DNA of 64,000 nucleotides from Maniola hyperantus (lineage: Eukaryota; Arthropoda; Insecta; Lepidoptera; Nymphalidae): positions 3,762,106 to 3,826,105 of the forward strand of contig NC_048543.1 in NCBI RefSeq assembly GCF_902806685.2. The letters are read 5' to 3'. Positions 1-12,300 of this stretch are shown here, one piece after another. A model generated the notes under the pieces. It was given only the letters and a program-made list of their open reading frames with translations. It was not told the origin of the DNA and did not search any database. The first letter of the stretch is position 1, and every line of letters begins with the position of its first letter. Made by a program: the position numbers and the translations under genes.

Positions 1-123
1 TGCTAATCATTTGAGCTATGTCGGTCACTTATATGTTCTTCTGCGAGTTTCCTTGTTCCGGATTTTATCCCTGAGAAAGAAAGATTGCCACTTACAAAAA
101 AATATATGCAATAGAATGAGGAT

Positions 124-255
124 CTGTCACTGTGTAGTTTATACTATCGCCAATACCGGTATCCCGATATTAGATCAATACCGGATTGAAAAAGACGAAA
201 AAAGTCCGGGTTCCCGGTATCAACCAATACCGCCCGGTATCCCGGTATTAAAAGC
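124..255. repeat. CCGGTATCCCGGTAT-rich fragment
   Basis: ATACCGGTATCCCGATATTA, CCGGGTTCCCGGTATCAACC and CCCGGTATTAAAAGCCCTAG show a repeated CCGGTAT motif ending in an AGGGCTTTTAAT-type terminus. Possibly one end of a DNA transposon; no partner end seen. Confidence 0.35.
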
Positions 256-340
256 CCTAGTAGGTATATTATGATGATTATATTCTGAAGGAATTTTTGA
301 AAACTCTTTCTTAGTAATTCAATAACCGAACAAAACGATC

Positions 341-535
341 AAAAACTGGCCAAGTGCGAATGAGTCTCGCGCACTGAGGGCTCCGTACGACAATCGTATT
401 TTATTAACATTTTGCGCGATAAATCAAAAACTACTTACTAGATCTTGTTCAAACCAATTTTCGGTAGAAGTTTGCATGGTAATGTACATCATATATTTTT
501 TTAGTTTTATCATTCTCTTATTTTGGAAGTTACAG

Positions 536-567
<32 letters not shown>

Positions 568-932
568 TTTACTACTTTGGAAGTGTCTCTCGCGCAAACT
601 ATTCAGTTTTGAAAAAAATGATGTTAGAAACCTCAATATCATTTTTGAAGACCTATCCATAGATACCCCACATGTATGGGTTTGATGAAAAAAAAATTTG
701 AGTTTCAGTTCTAAGTATGGGGAACCCCCAAAATTTATTGTTTGGTTTCTATTTTTATGTGAAAATCTTAATGCGGTTCACAGAATACATCTATTTACCA
801 ACTTTTAATATAGCTCTTATAGTTTCGGAAAAAAGTGGCTGTGACATACGGACGGACAGACAGACAGACAGACATGACGAATCTATAAGGGTTCCGTTTT
901 TTGCCATTTGGCTACGGAACCCTAAAAACGAA
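341..932 (-). repeat. GGGTTCCGTAC interspersed repeat, reverse copy, with AC microsatellite
   Basis: CTGGCCAAGTGCGAATGAGT and CTCGCGCACTGAGGGCTCCG at one end, GACAGACAGACAGACAGACA and GGCTACGGAACCCTAAAAA at the other. A (CA)n run at about 534-563 interrupts it. The family recurs at least eight times in the window; class unknown, no ORF. Confidence 0.65.
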
Positions 933-1236
933 CCGTTAACGAATACCTAGGTAGATTTAAATGCAAAATCTCAAGTTTCTAAAGCCAGTGTCAATTAGTT
1001 TGAGGAGCTGTGCCGTGTATCAATCAGTCTGTTGGTTTCTCGGTTTTATATAATTTAGTAAGCACGCGTAATAGATCGAAATTAATAAGTAGGTAATAAT
1101 GTAATTATTTATATGCGATTAAACCGGTCTTTCAATTATTAAGGTGACCTACAACTTAATGTCCTGATATCAGGCAGGTAATAAGTACGAGTACATCTCG
1201 ATAGCGTTGATAGATTTCGATTTTCGAAATCAATAA

Positions 1237-1376
1237 ATTTTGAGAATGCACTTGCCATATTTGCTCTATGTGTCAACTGTGATCTCAAAAGTCAAAAGTA
1301 CCGGTTACCCTTCGATTAAGGACTAAAGTGGTACAGTTGACACATATAGCAAAAATGGCAAGTTAATTCTCAAAAT
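1237..1376. mobile_element. MITE with ~45-bp inverted ends
   Basis: ATTTTGAGAATGCACTTGCC and TGCTCTATGTGTCAACTGT are mirrored by ACAGTTGACACATATAGCA and GGCAAGTTAATTCTCAAAAT. The 45-base centre is non-coding. Confidence 0.72.
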
Positions 1377-2400
1377 ATTGTAGGTATGCAGTAGGTTTAC
1401 CTTTTTTGATATATCCGACTTCAAAAAATAAGTTTTAATTTTTTTAATAATTCGCTTTGTATTTGATTTAAAATTTGGTAAAATTGTTACCGAAGTACAT
1501 AATTTAAAAATTAGTTAAGTAATGTTTTTCAGTGCTTTTGAAGTCGGTTCAATTTTTATTTCATTTTAATTTTAGGCTTTTTAGGTTTTCATTTTTCACG
1601 GCTTACAAGTGCAGTTACCTACCTGCAGCATCACGTTTGAGGAGTTGGGGCTTGAAGTTCAGCCATGATGTCGTTGCTTGGTCAACTCAATTTGAGCATT
1701 GGAGCTTGGTCAACAGTGTCAATTTACATCAACAGTTTTTGAATCGTCATGAATTTGGCGGGCAGTAACTCTGGAGCATCAGGTTTAAAAAGTTTGAACC
1801 AAAATTTTTTATGGGACCATCTGGAAAACTTCCTAAATAATGTAAAAAAAATATCAAATCGGTTAAGAAATCTCGAGTAAATCAGTATACCTACTTATAA
1901 CATGCAACACTTAAAAAATGCTGGTGAATAATGTACATTTATGCAGTATTAAGTACTTCGTTCATAAGTATGATACCCGGGCTAATCATATTGAACCCTT
2001 CCTGTTGTTCGATACTCAAAATCTATTAACTATGTCGAAAAGCGCAGACTCGCACTAAGGTTACAGGGTATCAAAACAGTGTTTATTTTGTGTTGATTCT
2101 GGTTTTGTTTTATTTTTTGCGATGTAGGAATATAAATCAATTTTAATCATTTGGTTGGACTATAATATTTGAACTTGACTAAGATTATGTAGAATATTGA
2201 TATACTTAATCAACATTCACAACAACAACATACATACAATGTAAGTTGTAACTGATGCGCGGAACCTTTCGCATGCGAGTTCGACTCGCACTTGACCTTT
2301 AGTTATCTAATGATAATATCTAGATAATAATTTAATATCGTACTTCAATTATTATTGAATTTGATGTCATGGCTACTTTCATGGTCAGCTACTAAGGTAG
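1377..2400. other. Unassigned AT-rich stretch
   Basis: No gene, terminal repeats or known repeat could be supported. The frame at 1532-1768 is short with no recognisable protein features. Confidence 0.4.
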
Positions 2401-2585
2401 GTACAGTACCTACACGGCAGAAAGTAATGTACATCGGCATCGAATGACATTTGTAGAGCGTTGTCTCTGTCACTCTTACCTATATAACTTTTTATCGGTC
2501 TCGACGACAGAGACAATGCTCTACAAATTTGCTATCTCCTTCTTTAATGTCGATGTACTTCACTTTCTGCCGTGTACTGTACCTA
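2401..2585. mobile_element. MITE with ~65-bp inverted arms (CGGCAGAAAGT family)
   Basis: GTACAGTAC with ACGGCAGAAAGTAATGTACA and TTTGTAGAGCGTTGTCTCTG are mirrored by ACAGAGACAATGCTCTACAAA and CTTTCTGCCGTGTACTGTAC. A second full copy lies at 24842-25021 and one arm at 59243-59292. Confidence 0.78.
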
Positions 2586-3084
2586 CTAGGTATTATATTT
2601 TAGTCATCAATCATCTCAGTTAGCTATATTTTTTTAAGATTTTTTATAGGACCCAATTAACAATTTGCCTGCTATTAAATCGAGTGATATGATCAAAAAC
2701 GTGACCGATGTAATGACTAGGTAGTAATAGCACATAATATGATATTGTAATAGTAGGTAGGTATTACTTATTATAATGACCGCATACCTAAAGGCGACTC
2801 CCGAGGGGCGCCAGGGTGGCATCTAGACTCTAGAGGCGCACGCAATGCAATTTGCTGAAGAGGAATTAAAGCACTACTTAGTAGGTTGCCCTAGCAGAAA
2901 TAGGTAGGTACCTAAAGGAAATAATAGGTACCGACGAAGTTAAAATGTGGGTTGGGGGGGTCCAAACCCCCCCCAAATCCCAGACAAAAGGTTTTTTTTT
3001 TGAAATGGTTAAGGTATGTACTAGTTCTAGTATATCAAATATTTTGCGCTCGCTCCGCTCGCTCTTTTGTTCTGTATTAGTTGA

Positions 3085-3330
3085 TGCGTCCCGCAACTTT
3101 GTCTGCATAGATTTAGGTTTTCAAAAGTCCCGTAGGAACTCTTTGATCTCTCATTTACTCTTTTTCCGGAATAAAAGCCTATATACCTACTAAATATTAG
3201 TACTATTTTAATTTTTCGTAAATATGTATATCAAAAATGTCGTGCTCGCTTCGCTTGCGCTTTTATTTACTACTGGAGGATACCCGCGACTTCGTCCGTA
3301 TGGATTTAGTTTTTAAAAATCCTGCGCGGA
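3085..3330 (-). mobile_element. Two degenerate Helitron-like fragments
   Basis: GCGTCCCGCAACTTTGTCTGC with AAGTCCCGTAGGAACTCTTT, and GGATACCCGCGACTTCGTCC with GGATTTAGTTTTTAAAAATC, are diverged pieces of the family seen at 26819-27041. Confidence 0.4.
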
Positions 3331-4245
3331 TTGGCAAGACTTCACACACCTTTAAGAAGGTTTCCTCACGATATTTTCAATCACCGTTAAAGCAAGACGT
3401 GATATCAGTATATCACGGTTTTATTAAAACTGTGGTAATATTATAATTGCACGCTAAACGCACACGCACATAGCTCCGAAAAATCAAGCTAGTATTAAAA
3501 TAACTATAGTGCCATCTTGCGTAATAATTGAACATTACTACGCAAGATTTTATTAATAAATTTAATCTATCGTGTAGGACAACACAACTTCCATTGCAAC
3601 TTCCCTTAATTCGAGATAGTATTAAAGATTGACAATAGGTGGCGTTGCTTATTAGTTAAAAATAAAACATTCATTAAAAATTTAATATTCATTATCAAAG
3701 TTATATACTTATGGTAAAAAAATATTTATTTTTGTGTTCTCACTTCTCACTCAGTCTAACTTAGTTAAGTATTAGTTAATACAGTTTGTTTCGTGACGGT
3801 CAATTTGACAGGCGGCTAAGTGATAGGGTCCCGTCGTTGGCACTCCTCAAGTAGGTACGAAACTCTAAAAAGGGGGTTTTCAAGTCGACCTTTATTGCTA
3901 TGGTCCGTGGCGATTTTCTCGTTTCTGGCTTGCGTGCGTGAATGAATTGAAATGAATGCGTTTCTTACAACGCTACAGGTCGTGATGGCAATCGGGGTAT
4001 GAGGCGGGGGGACGCCCTACACACCCACACGTGATTTGGAATAAGTAGGGGTTTTAAGATTATTCGGATCGAATCATTAAATGTAGTAAATATTAGGCCC
4101 AATAAAACATTTGACATTTTGATAAGAATTATTCTTATCAAAACGTCAAATGCGAATGCGAGTTCGACTCGCACACGGATGGTTCCGTACCATCGTAGAA
4201 GAAATAACCCTTTTTTATTTTCATGGCAGTGAATGAAATTCTTAT
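3331..4245. other. Unassigned stretch with a small hairpin
   Basis: Contains a MITE fragment (3972-4030) and an inverted pair CTTGCGTAATAATTGAA / TTACTACGCAAG at 3517-3548. Otherwise nothing is recognised. Confidence 0.4.
3972..4030. mobile_element. Fragment of the CGACAGGTCGAGATGGCAATCGG MITE family
   Basis: CTACAGGTCGTGATGGCAAT, CGGGGTATGAGGCGGGGGGA matches one arm of copy 1. The other arm is lost. Confidence 0.5.
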
Positions 4246-4702
4246 CATTTTTAGGGTTCCGTACCTCAAAAGGGAAAACGGAACCCTTGTAGGATCACTT
4301 TGTTGTCTGTCTGTCTGTCTGTCGGTCTGTCAAGAAACCTACGGGGTACTTCCCGTTGACCTAGAATCATTAAATTTAGCAGGTAAGTAGGTCTTATAGC
4401 GGACATTCGGGGAAAAATCTGAAAACCGTGAATTTGTGGTTACATCACACAAAAAAAAATTAAATTGTGGTCACGAACTAATAATAATTAGTATTTTCAA
4501 TTTTCGAAGTAAGATAACTACGTATATCAAGTAGGGTATCATATAAAAGGTCTTCACCTGTGCATTAGAATGTTTTAGAAAACAGATTTTTATTTATTTT
4601 TATACACCATAATCGTGCAAAATGTTGAAAAAATTAATGACTGTAGTACGGAACCCTTGTCGCGCGAGCCTGACTCGTATTTGGCTGGTTTTTTGTTATA
4701 GC
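4246..4702 (+). repeat. GGGTTCCGTAC interspersed repeat
   Basis: TTAGGGTTCCGTACCTCAAA, GGATCACTTTGTTGTCTGTC, AAAATCTGAAAACCGTGAAT, and CGCGCGAGCCTGACTCGTAT with TTGGCTGGTTTTT. It is in the forward sense. Confidence 0.68.
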
Positions 4703-5180
4703 GGCAACAGAAATACACATTTCGTGAAAATTTCAACTCTCTAGCTCTATTACGGTTCACGAGACACATTGACAGACAGACGAATGGACGGACTGCGGGA
4801 AGTTTGTAGTAGGGTCCCGTTGGCACCGTTCGGGAACGGAATTACGGATCCCTAAAAAGGGGGTAAAATGCGATTTAGTGATGACAAAGGAAGCTCTGTA
4901 TACTACGCCTTGAATATTCGCCTTCTTTGTCTCAACGTGCATAGAATTATTGTAATTAACAGCCCATGCGTTGTTTAGAGTTCATTTCACGTGCCACGCT
5001 TGACACAATATAATAGTCTTTATGCTCAACATACATAACCATTATTTACAAATTAGAGCGATAGTGTTATTAACTTATTACGACTGCTCTTTAGATCAAA
5101 ACATTGTAAATGACAACTTTTAATAAATGTTTTTGTTACGTTTTTTTTTGTTTTGAAAGCATTCATCAAGCTTTAATTAC

Positions 5181-5480
5181 TGTACCCACTTTCATCATCA
5201 TCATCATGATCAACCGATAGACGTCCACTGCTGGACATAGGTCGCTTGTAGGGACTTCCACATGCCACGGTCTTGCGCCGCCTGAATCCAGCGGCTCCCT
5301 GTAACTTGTCAGATGTCATCCGTCCACCCAGTGGGGGGGGGGGGGGGGGGGGGGTGTCTTCCAACACTGTGGTTTTACGAACTATGTGCCCTGCCCATTG
5401 CCACTTCAGCTTCGCAACCCGTTGGTCTATGTCGGTTACTCTAGTTCTCCTACGGATCTCCTCATTTTTGATTTGATCAC
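5181..5480 (-). mobile_element. LINE 3'-terminal coding fragment
   Basis: In reverse frames it reads EIRRRTRVTDIDQRVAKLKW, WAGHIV, then GAAGFRRRKTVACG, and ends in a run of Asp codons (ATC repeats in plus view), a common end of insect LINE-type endonuclease-reverse transcriptases. Contains a 22-base G run at 5333-5354 that breaks the frame. Related pieces occur at 20782, 37367 and 62800. Confidence 0.6.
5333..5354. repeat. 22-base poly(G) run
   Basis: Twenty-two consecutive G in the plus strand within a LINE tail; sister tails have only five or six G at this point. It may be a true expansion or an assembly artefact. Confidence 0.9.
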
Positions 5481-5520
5481 GATACCCACTTTATTGTAGC
5501 TCAATTAAAATGTATATCTG

Positions 5521-5984
5521 TCTGTTACATTTTCACGGTCTATCCGTTTAACTGATTTTGACGAAAGTTACAAAGATAGCTTGCATACCGAAAGACGGAC
5601 AGTTGGCCACTTTTTATCCTGGCCAACCAAAAAGTTCCCACAGGATTTTTATAATCGAATGAAGTCGCACGCATCATTTAGTACTTACCTGTTAAAGTAA
5701 GTACATAATATTATTGTTTATTAGTTTATTAGGTAGGTACCTAATTAACTAAGGAATTTGGGTAATTCTATCGAGACCTGTTTCCAATTGTGGACATATC
5801 CATGTCGGTCAGTCTTAACTCTAGCTCAGGATTTGACTAGGTAGGTAGGTATGAATGTCGTCAAGAGCCTATCTAGCAACAAAAAAAATATAGGTACCTA
5901 CCTACCTAGTATTTTTAGCTCTACATTAAAAAAATACTCCTTTGCACTTGCCTGGTTATTATCTGACACAGCTGATTATTTACT
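5521..5984. other. Upstream region of the ABCG gene
   Basis: AT-rich with several GGTAGGTA/TACCTACC motifs (around 5724-5750, 5838-5852 and 5892-5910). No repeat family or regulatory site is assignable. Confidence 0.35.
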
Positions 5985-6134
5985 GTTTACAAGACAAAAG
6001 GCGTCCGATAGCCGACCGGGCGGCGCACGCGCACTCGATCGCGCGCCGCGTACAACGTAACACGCGCGCGAATTTAAACGAGAAACGCGAAAATTTCGCG
6101 CGCATTTTAAAATTGGAAAGGGAACGCCGGAAAA
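5985..6134 (+). promoter_or_regulatory. GC-rich leader / putative promoter-proximal region of the ABCG gene
   Basis: About 140 bases directly before the ABCG start codon are rich in CpG (runs such as GCGCACGCGCACTCGATCG), unlike the AT-rich DNA on either side. This is probably 5' UTR or a CpG-dense core promoter. No TATA box is evident and no transcription start can be fixed from sequence. Confidence 0.35.
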
Positions 6135-6348
6135 ATGATGCTCGCGGGAGCTCAAATTGTGGAAAGCAGTGTTTCTTTTAAGACTGATGAAGCCGGGAGA
6201 TCTCAGGCCGTGATAGCCCCAGGCCCGTCTCAGGCCCTCACTCCGGTCCAGGCACCAGGCTCTGGTCTCTCCCGGATACCTTCGAGGGAACCGGTTGACA
6301 TCCAGTTTTCAAACGTCACATACACTGTGTCACTCGGGATAAACAAAG
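6135..6348 (+). CDS. ABCG exon 1 (start codon)
   Basis: Begins with tandem ATG codons (6135 and 6138) and encodes 71 residues plus one base. The N-terminal half is Ser/Pro/Ala-rich and low complexity. The end, DIQFSNVTYTVSLGINKG, is the usual first beta-strand region of an ABCG ATPase domain. Donor AAAG/GTATTG follows at 6349. The first ATG is chosen because the sequence upstream changes to GC-rich leader-like DNA with no splice site needed. Confidence 0.88.
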
Positions 6349-9300
6349 GTATTGTTTACACCGTTTTTCTTTTGTGACGTAGGCTTGTTCGATACATTTC
6401 TTCTTATCTCTTGTTTTAGACATCCATTATTACTCATATACTTACTATGTATGATAAACCCGAAAGTGAATCTCTTTGTTGCCCGACAGCGGCGAAGCCC
6501 AAAAGGAGGTTTATGTTTTGACCTGTATATAGGACGTAGGTGTATGTCCGTCCTATGTCCACTCGTAACTACTCAACGGCTCAACTAATTTTAATAAATG
6601 ATACGTTATTAGATTCGTCTTCATGGCGCGAGTGTAACTGGGTACATAAAGTTCTTAAAAAATAAGAATGGCGGGTTTAATGCGCTTTAATGTGCGGACA
6701 GAAAAAGATGCAGCGCAAACCGCAGTCGGAGGTTTTTAAAACTTTTAAATTACTTGTATTGGTACTTCATTTCGTCATATTCATTACAGTATATACTTAT
6801 AAACGGAGTTTAATATTACCTGGAAAAACACATGGACTAGAAATTCCTATCCCGGTAGAACAAAGGGTTCCCGCGGGATTTTTAAAAAGCTCGCACGCAA
6901 AAGCTTTTTTTTTCTGTTTGTTCATATTTATAGCTTGCTTAGCCTGACTAGTCATAACTTTTTTCCTATTCATAGCTTAAGTCAGTTATAATTAGTTTAC
7001 ATATCACATAAATAGCTCAATAGGAGAGCCTCAATAGCTCAAGCGGTAAAGGAGTGGACTGAAAACCGAAAGGTCGACGGTTCAAACCCCGCCCGTATTG
7101 CACTATTGTCGTACCTACTCCTAGCACAAGCCTGACGCTAATAGTTGGAGAGGAAAGGGGAATATAAGTCATTTACATGGCTTATATTCTTTTAAAAAAA
7201 ATTATATTATGTAGATTGTAGGTAGGTACTTATATCCCCAAGTAATTTTTTTAAATATTTAATATTAAAAAAAAAAAAAATAAGGTAACATTGACAAATC
7301 ATACGGCATAGGAGCTATTATCGGAAACTTAGAAAAAGAAAGTTTGTAAACAAGTACCTAAGTTAACTTCAAGTTAACAAGACCAATGTCAAGCACTTTT
7401 TGTATAAAATAAATTTAAATGAATTATCACCCATATTGAATTACACAATATTAAAAAAATACTCCTAAGAATTAAAATGAGGTTCACAACAATTATTCAA
7501 GTTTGATAATAATTCGTAATTACCAGATAATACAAAAGATACGTTATCGAATGAAACTAGAACCCACGTTGGCACCTTTTACCTATTTATTTATCTACAA
7601 GTAGATAAATAAAAAACCACTGACAGCTAATACCTACAACTACACTGGACCTACGATTGACGACCTATTTTAGAAGTGACTTGATTTTCGTCATTTTGCT
7701 CGTCACGTTCTAGAAACTAATATCGGTGTCTGTGGTTTGTGAGATATAATCGATACTAATAATAAGAAATTTCAATTTAAGCTGTGGTAGCCTAGTGGTT
7801 AGGACGTCCGCCTTCCAATCGGGGGTCGGGGGTTCGATCCCGGGCACGCACCTCTAACTTTTCGGAGTTATGTGCGTTTTTATGTAATTAAAATATCACT
7901 TGCTTTAACGGTGAAGGAAAACATCGTGAGGAAACCTGCATGCCTGAGAGTTCTCCATAATGTTCTCAAAGGTGTGTGAAGTCTGCCAATCCGCACTTGG
8001 CCAGCGTGGTAGACTATGGCCAAAACCCTTCTCACTCTGAGAGGAGACCTGTGCTCTGTAGTGAGCCGGTGATGGGTTGATCATGATGATGATGATAAAT
8101 AAGAAATTTCAAAGCCACACGGTTTCAAAGACTTACATACAAACCGTCCTAAATCAGTTTCAATTAAAAAAACAAGCAAACAAAATTAAAATAACAACAA
8201 AGAATAAAGGACGCGACCGGGTTAATGAAGCGAGGTACTACTAAATAGGATTAGAATTTATTAGCTAATTAGGTACCTACTAATTCACATAATGTTGTAA
8301 ACAACATGCTAATTAGTAATTATTATCATACTGTTCACATAGATTTAATGTAATACATACTAAATTACTGTTAATTATTTGTTTAATCTACCGTCTTAAG
8401 AACAAACCCCTTTTATTGGGGACCGTGAATACTTACGTAAGTATTTTTGTAGAGGTTTGATTTGCGAAAAGTAATTTAAGCGTTTAAACTAAGTATCGTG
8501 ACTGATTTCCATTATACATATATCTTACACCGGCTTTATTCACGTCTTTCGTCGACGTTAGCCCAACTAGTTTCAGTCTCAACCGCGAGGCGTGCTCGAA
8601 ATGAGTCCCGGTGAAAAAGGACCCCGGATGAATTTGAAACTAGTCGGGCTAACGTCGACGAAATACGTGAGTAAAGTCGGTGTAAGATATATATGTTTAA
8701 AGTAAGTAACGAGACAGAGCTGACTGAGATTTATAGAACGCACTTTGACTTTGCTCAGACTTAAAATTGAGTTAAAACGAGACAGAATTGTGTGAGAGAT
8801 ATAAATCTGTCTTGTTTTAACTGTCTTTAGTCTAAGCAAAGTCAGAGTGTGCTCTATAGATCTCACCCTAAAACATTCGCTGAATCAAGAATGTGGTGAC
8901 TACACTGGCAACTGGCTAAAAGATTTGCCGTTTTCCGAACTTTCGCCAAACTCGCCCTAACTCGAAACATTCGCACAGTGGGGCCACTGTGGTCCACTCC
9001 ATTAGAGACTTAGTTTTTTCTTGTAAAGTGTTAAAATCGGGCTCCCTTTGCAACTATGATAATAACGTTTAAACTACCGTGAGTGATTTCCATTCTAAAT
9101 AATATCTGTCCCGGCTGTACTGACGTGTTAAGTCGACGTTAGCCCGACTAGTTTCAAACCCATCCGGGGTCCTTTTTCAAGTTTAGTGAGCACGTTCGCG
9201 CACGCGCCGCGGTTTTGACTCCCTTGAAAAAGGACCCCGGATGGGTTCGAAACTAGTCGGGCTAACGTCGACTTAACACGTGAGTACAGCCGGGACAGAT

Positions 9301-12300
9301 ATTATTTAGTATGATAATAACATTTTTATTGAATACTTAATAACTCTTTCTTTTAGAATGATGTTCAATGATGTGAAAACTATTCATAATTTCAAGTCAA
9401 TAACATTACCAAGTACCTACCTAGGTGTGACGGAGCTCCAAAACGCAACCAAATCGTGATCAGTCCTTACACAGTTTGCATGAGCACAACTAGTAGTTAC
9501 ATTCTAAATAATCACCAACTATATCCATTATCATGTAATTTTTGGTAACGATTACTCGTGTTTTAGGTGCCATAAATATTTATAGCAACCACTCTATATT
9601 TGGCTTCAGAGAGTTACCCGCTATCCTTTGAATCCAACAAAATCCATATCCGTGATGGTTACCGAATTTGTTGTGACCCGCCGGTCTTTTTCAAAGCACC
9701 CGAGTTTCTAATATTAAAAAAATATTACATATTATAGATTGCGATTTTGAATTTAGTTCGCCGCTGTACATAATAAAATAGGATAGGCCCGCGCCACATG
9801 AGAAGATATCGCGCTTCTCCCGAGAAAGCACGTAGCCTGTGACGTAGCTCGCCTATTTCACGTGTCTACTACGGCGTAGACATTCTACGAGTATCTAGCA
9901 TCACAATGATCACAACTCTCGCTCAATTAAATATTTTGTATTTGAAAAATTCTTAGAACAACTAAAATTAAAGATACAACTAAACATACACAAGACTAAA
10001 CTTAAACTATATCACTATTACTAAGCATAAAGTATACATATATTATATCTACAATATTCAATACAATTAAAGAGTCAGATACTATCAATTAAATCCTTTA
10101 CATATTATATTATTATGAGCTCTATTTGTTGAAATTATGTTAAGAATGATACATGCTTACTATATGATAAGATAAAAAAATATTTACAAAGTAGATATCT
10201 AATATGAACTGTATAATGTTAGCACAATTCTGTAATTATGTATTCTGTAATTATGTATTTGTGTCGTAACTAGGAATCATTTTTTACGGATCAAGGTATC
10301 TGACTCATAATTTCAGTAGGTGACTCCCTGTTCCGTGGGGAAGTCCGGGGTAAGGTATTTTTATATTTTTTCAAAATCGCGTGGGAATTTTTTGTACTTA
10401 TCTAAGTATGATTAAAAAATATAAGTATTAGTAGAATATTATCATTTGATCCAAACATAGACGTGAACTTTTGTTGACCAAATATAACATCGTTTTTAAT
10501 TTGGACACTCGGGAATTGGACTCGGTTCTTCAGTTCAGAACCAGAGTTCTTGCAAGGCGCATCATTTTTTGGGTTCCGTACGTCAAAAGGAAAAACGGAA
10601 CCCTTATAGGATCACTTTGTTGCCTGTCTGTCTGACTGTCTGTCTGTCGGTCTGTCAAGAAACCTACAGGGTTGACCTAGAATCATGAAATTAGGCAAGT
10701 AGGTAGGTCTTATAGCAGACATTCTGGGAAAAATCTGAAAACCGTGAATTTGTGGTTACATCACACAAAAAAATGAAATTGTGGTCATGAACTAATAATT
10801 AGTGTTTTCAATGTAAGATAACTATATCAAGTGGGATATCATATGAAAAGTCTTCACCTGTGCATTCTAAAACAGATTTTTACTTATTTTTATGCATTAT
10901 AGTTTTTGAATTATCTTGCAAAATTTCGGAAAAATACGACTGTAGTACGGAACCCTCAATGCGCGAGCCTGACTCGCACTTGGCCGGTTTTTCCACTAGG
11001 CTGCGCTGCACTGGGAGAGCATCATAATATTGAATCGAATAAATAGTTTAGAGTAGAATCTATCATATTGTGCGACCTAGATGGCTTTATTTGCACTCAG
11101 GCCAAGGGCATTAAAACTTCTAGTTGAGCGAGCAAAGTTCTTATTCAACTAATAATGTACTTATATTTTTACTAGCTTATTCCTGCGTCTTCGTCCGCGT
11201 GGACTACACAAATTTTGAAACTCATATTTTACCTGTTTAGGGGTTGAACTTTCAAAAATCCTTTCTTAGCGGATGTTTGCGTCATAATAGCTATCTGCAT
11301 TGCATGCATTCAGTCCGATCAGTATATGCGTTGATAGATCAATCAGTCAGTCAGTTAGTGTGGATTAGCAGACTTCACACATCTCGAGAACATCGGGGAG
11401 CACTCTCAGATATGCAGATCTGTAAATCAAGATCTTGTCCTTAATCTTTTAAGAAAATTCCAACCCGATCCGTCCGATAGTTAGTTTGAGCTGTGCGTTG
11501 ATAGATCTGCCAGTCAGTCAGTCAGCTTTTCCTTTTAATTATATAGATAATTTTCACCCAAATCGTAAAGTTAAATTAACATATTTTAGAGAGTAACAAT
11601 CTAATTTGTTTCAATGGGTTCATTAAAAAAACGTAAATCCACGCAGAATCGCAGATATGAGTTTTTTTCTGATGAATAGTATACCTAATAAGTAGGTATC
11701 TTAACTTTTACTCTAAGCTGCGGCTATCTTATTATGAGGTGAAATTGCATGCAAATTGCATACATAATTGCATACCTAGGTTTATCTATCTATCATGGTT
11801 GCTTTCATTTGAGCATCTGGTAAAATTATACTCTTCGTTGTTCGTAACCTAGTTCTAATGTAAAGTGTGTTCAACTTGGAGCGAGTTAAACGTTACCAAG
11901 TCAAGTACACTCATTAATTAAATATATTTTATCTATATGTTTATATAAAAGGAAAAGGTGACTGACTGACTAACTGACTGAATGATCTATCAACGCACAG
12001 CTCAAACCACTGGACGGATAGGGCTGAAATTTGGCATGCTATTATGACGTAGGCATCCGTTTAGAAAGGATTTTTGAAAATTCAACCCCTAAAGCCGGGT
12101 ACAGACTGCTGTAACGTAACATGCAATGTAACATGAAAGGAGCATTTCATAAGTGTGGACGCAGCGTGCGCACGATCTGAGCACGTACGTACTCGCATCT
12201 TTGTGCGCGCTGCGCGCCCCTTTGTGTTCGGCGAAAAACCGACAAATGGTGGATCGCGGCGCGCACGAGTTGAAATGCTCTGTTCGTGCGCGTACTGTGC

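Noticed and set aside
7024..7100. Possible tRNA gene
   Set aside because: A- and B-box motifs are present, but acceptor and anticodon arms do not pair properly and the unit recurs with a poly(A) tail, so it is a tRNA-derived SINE.
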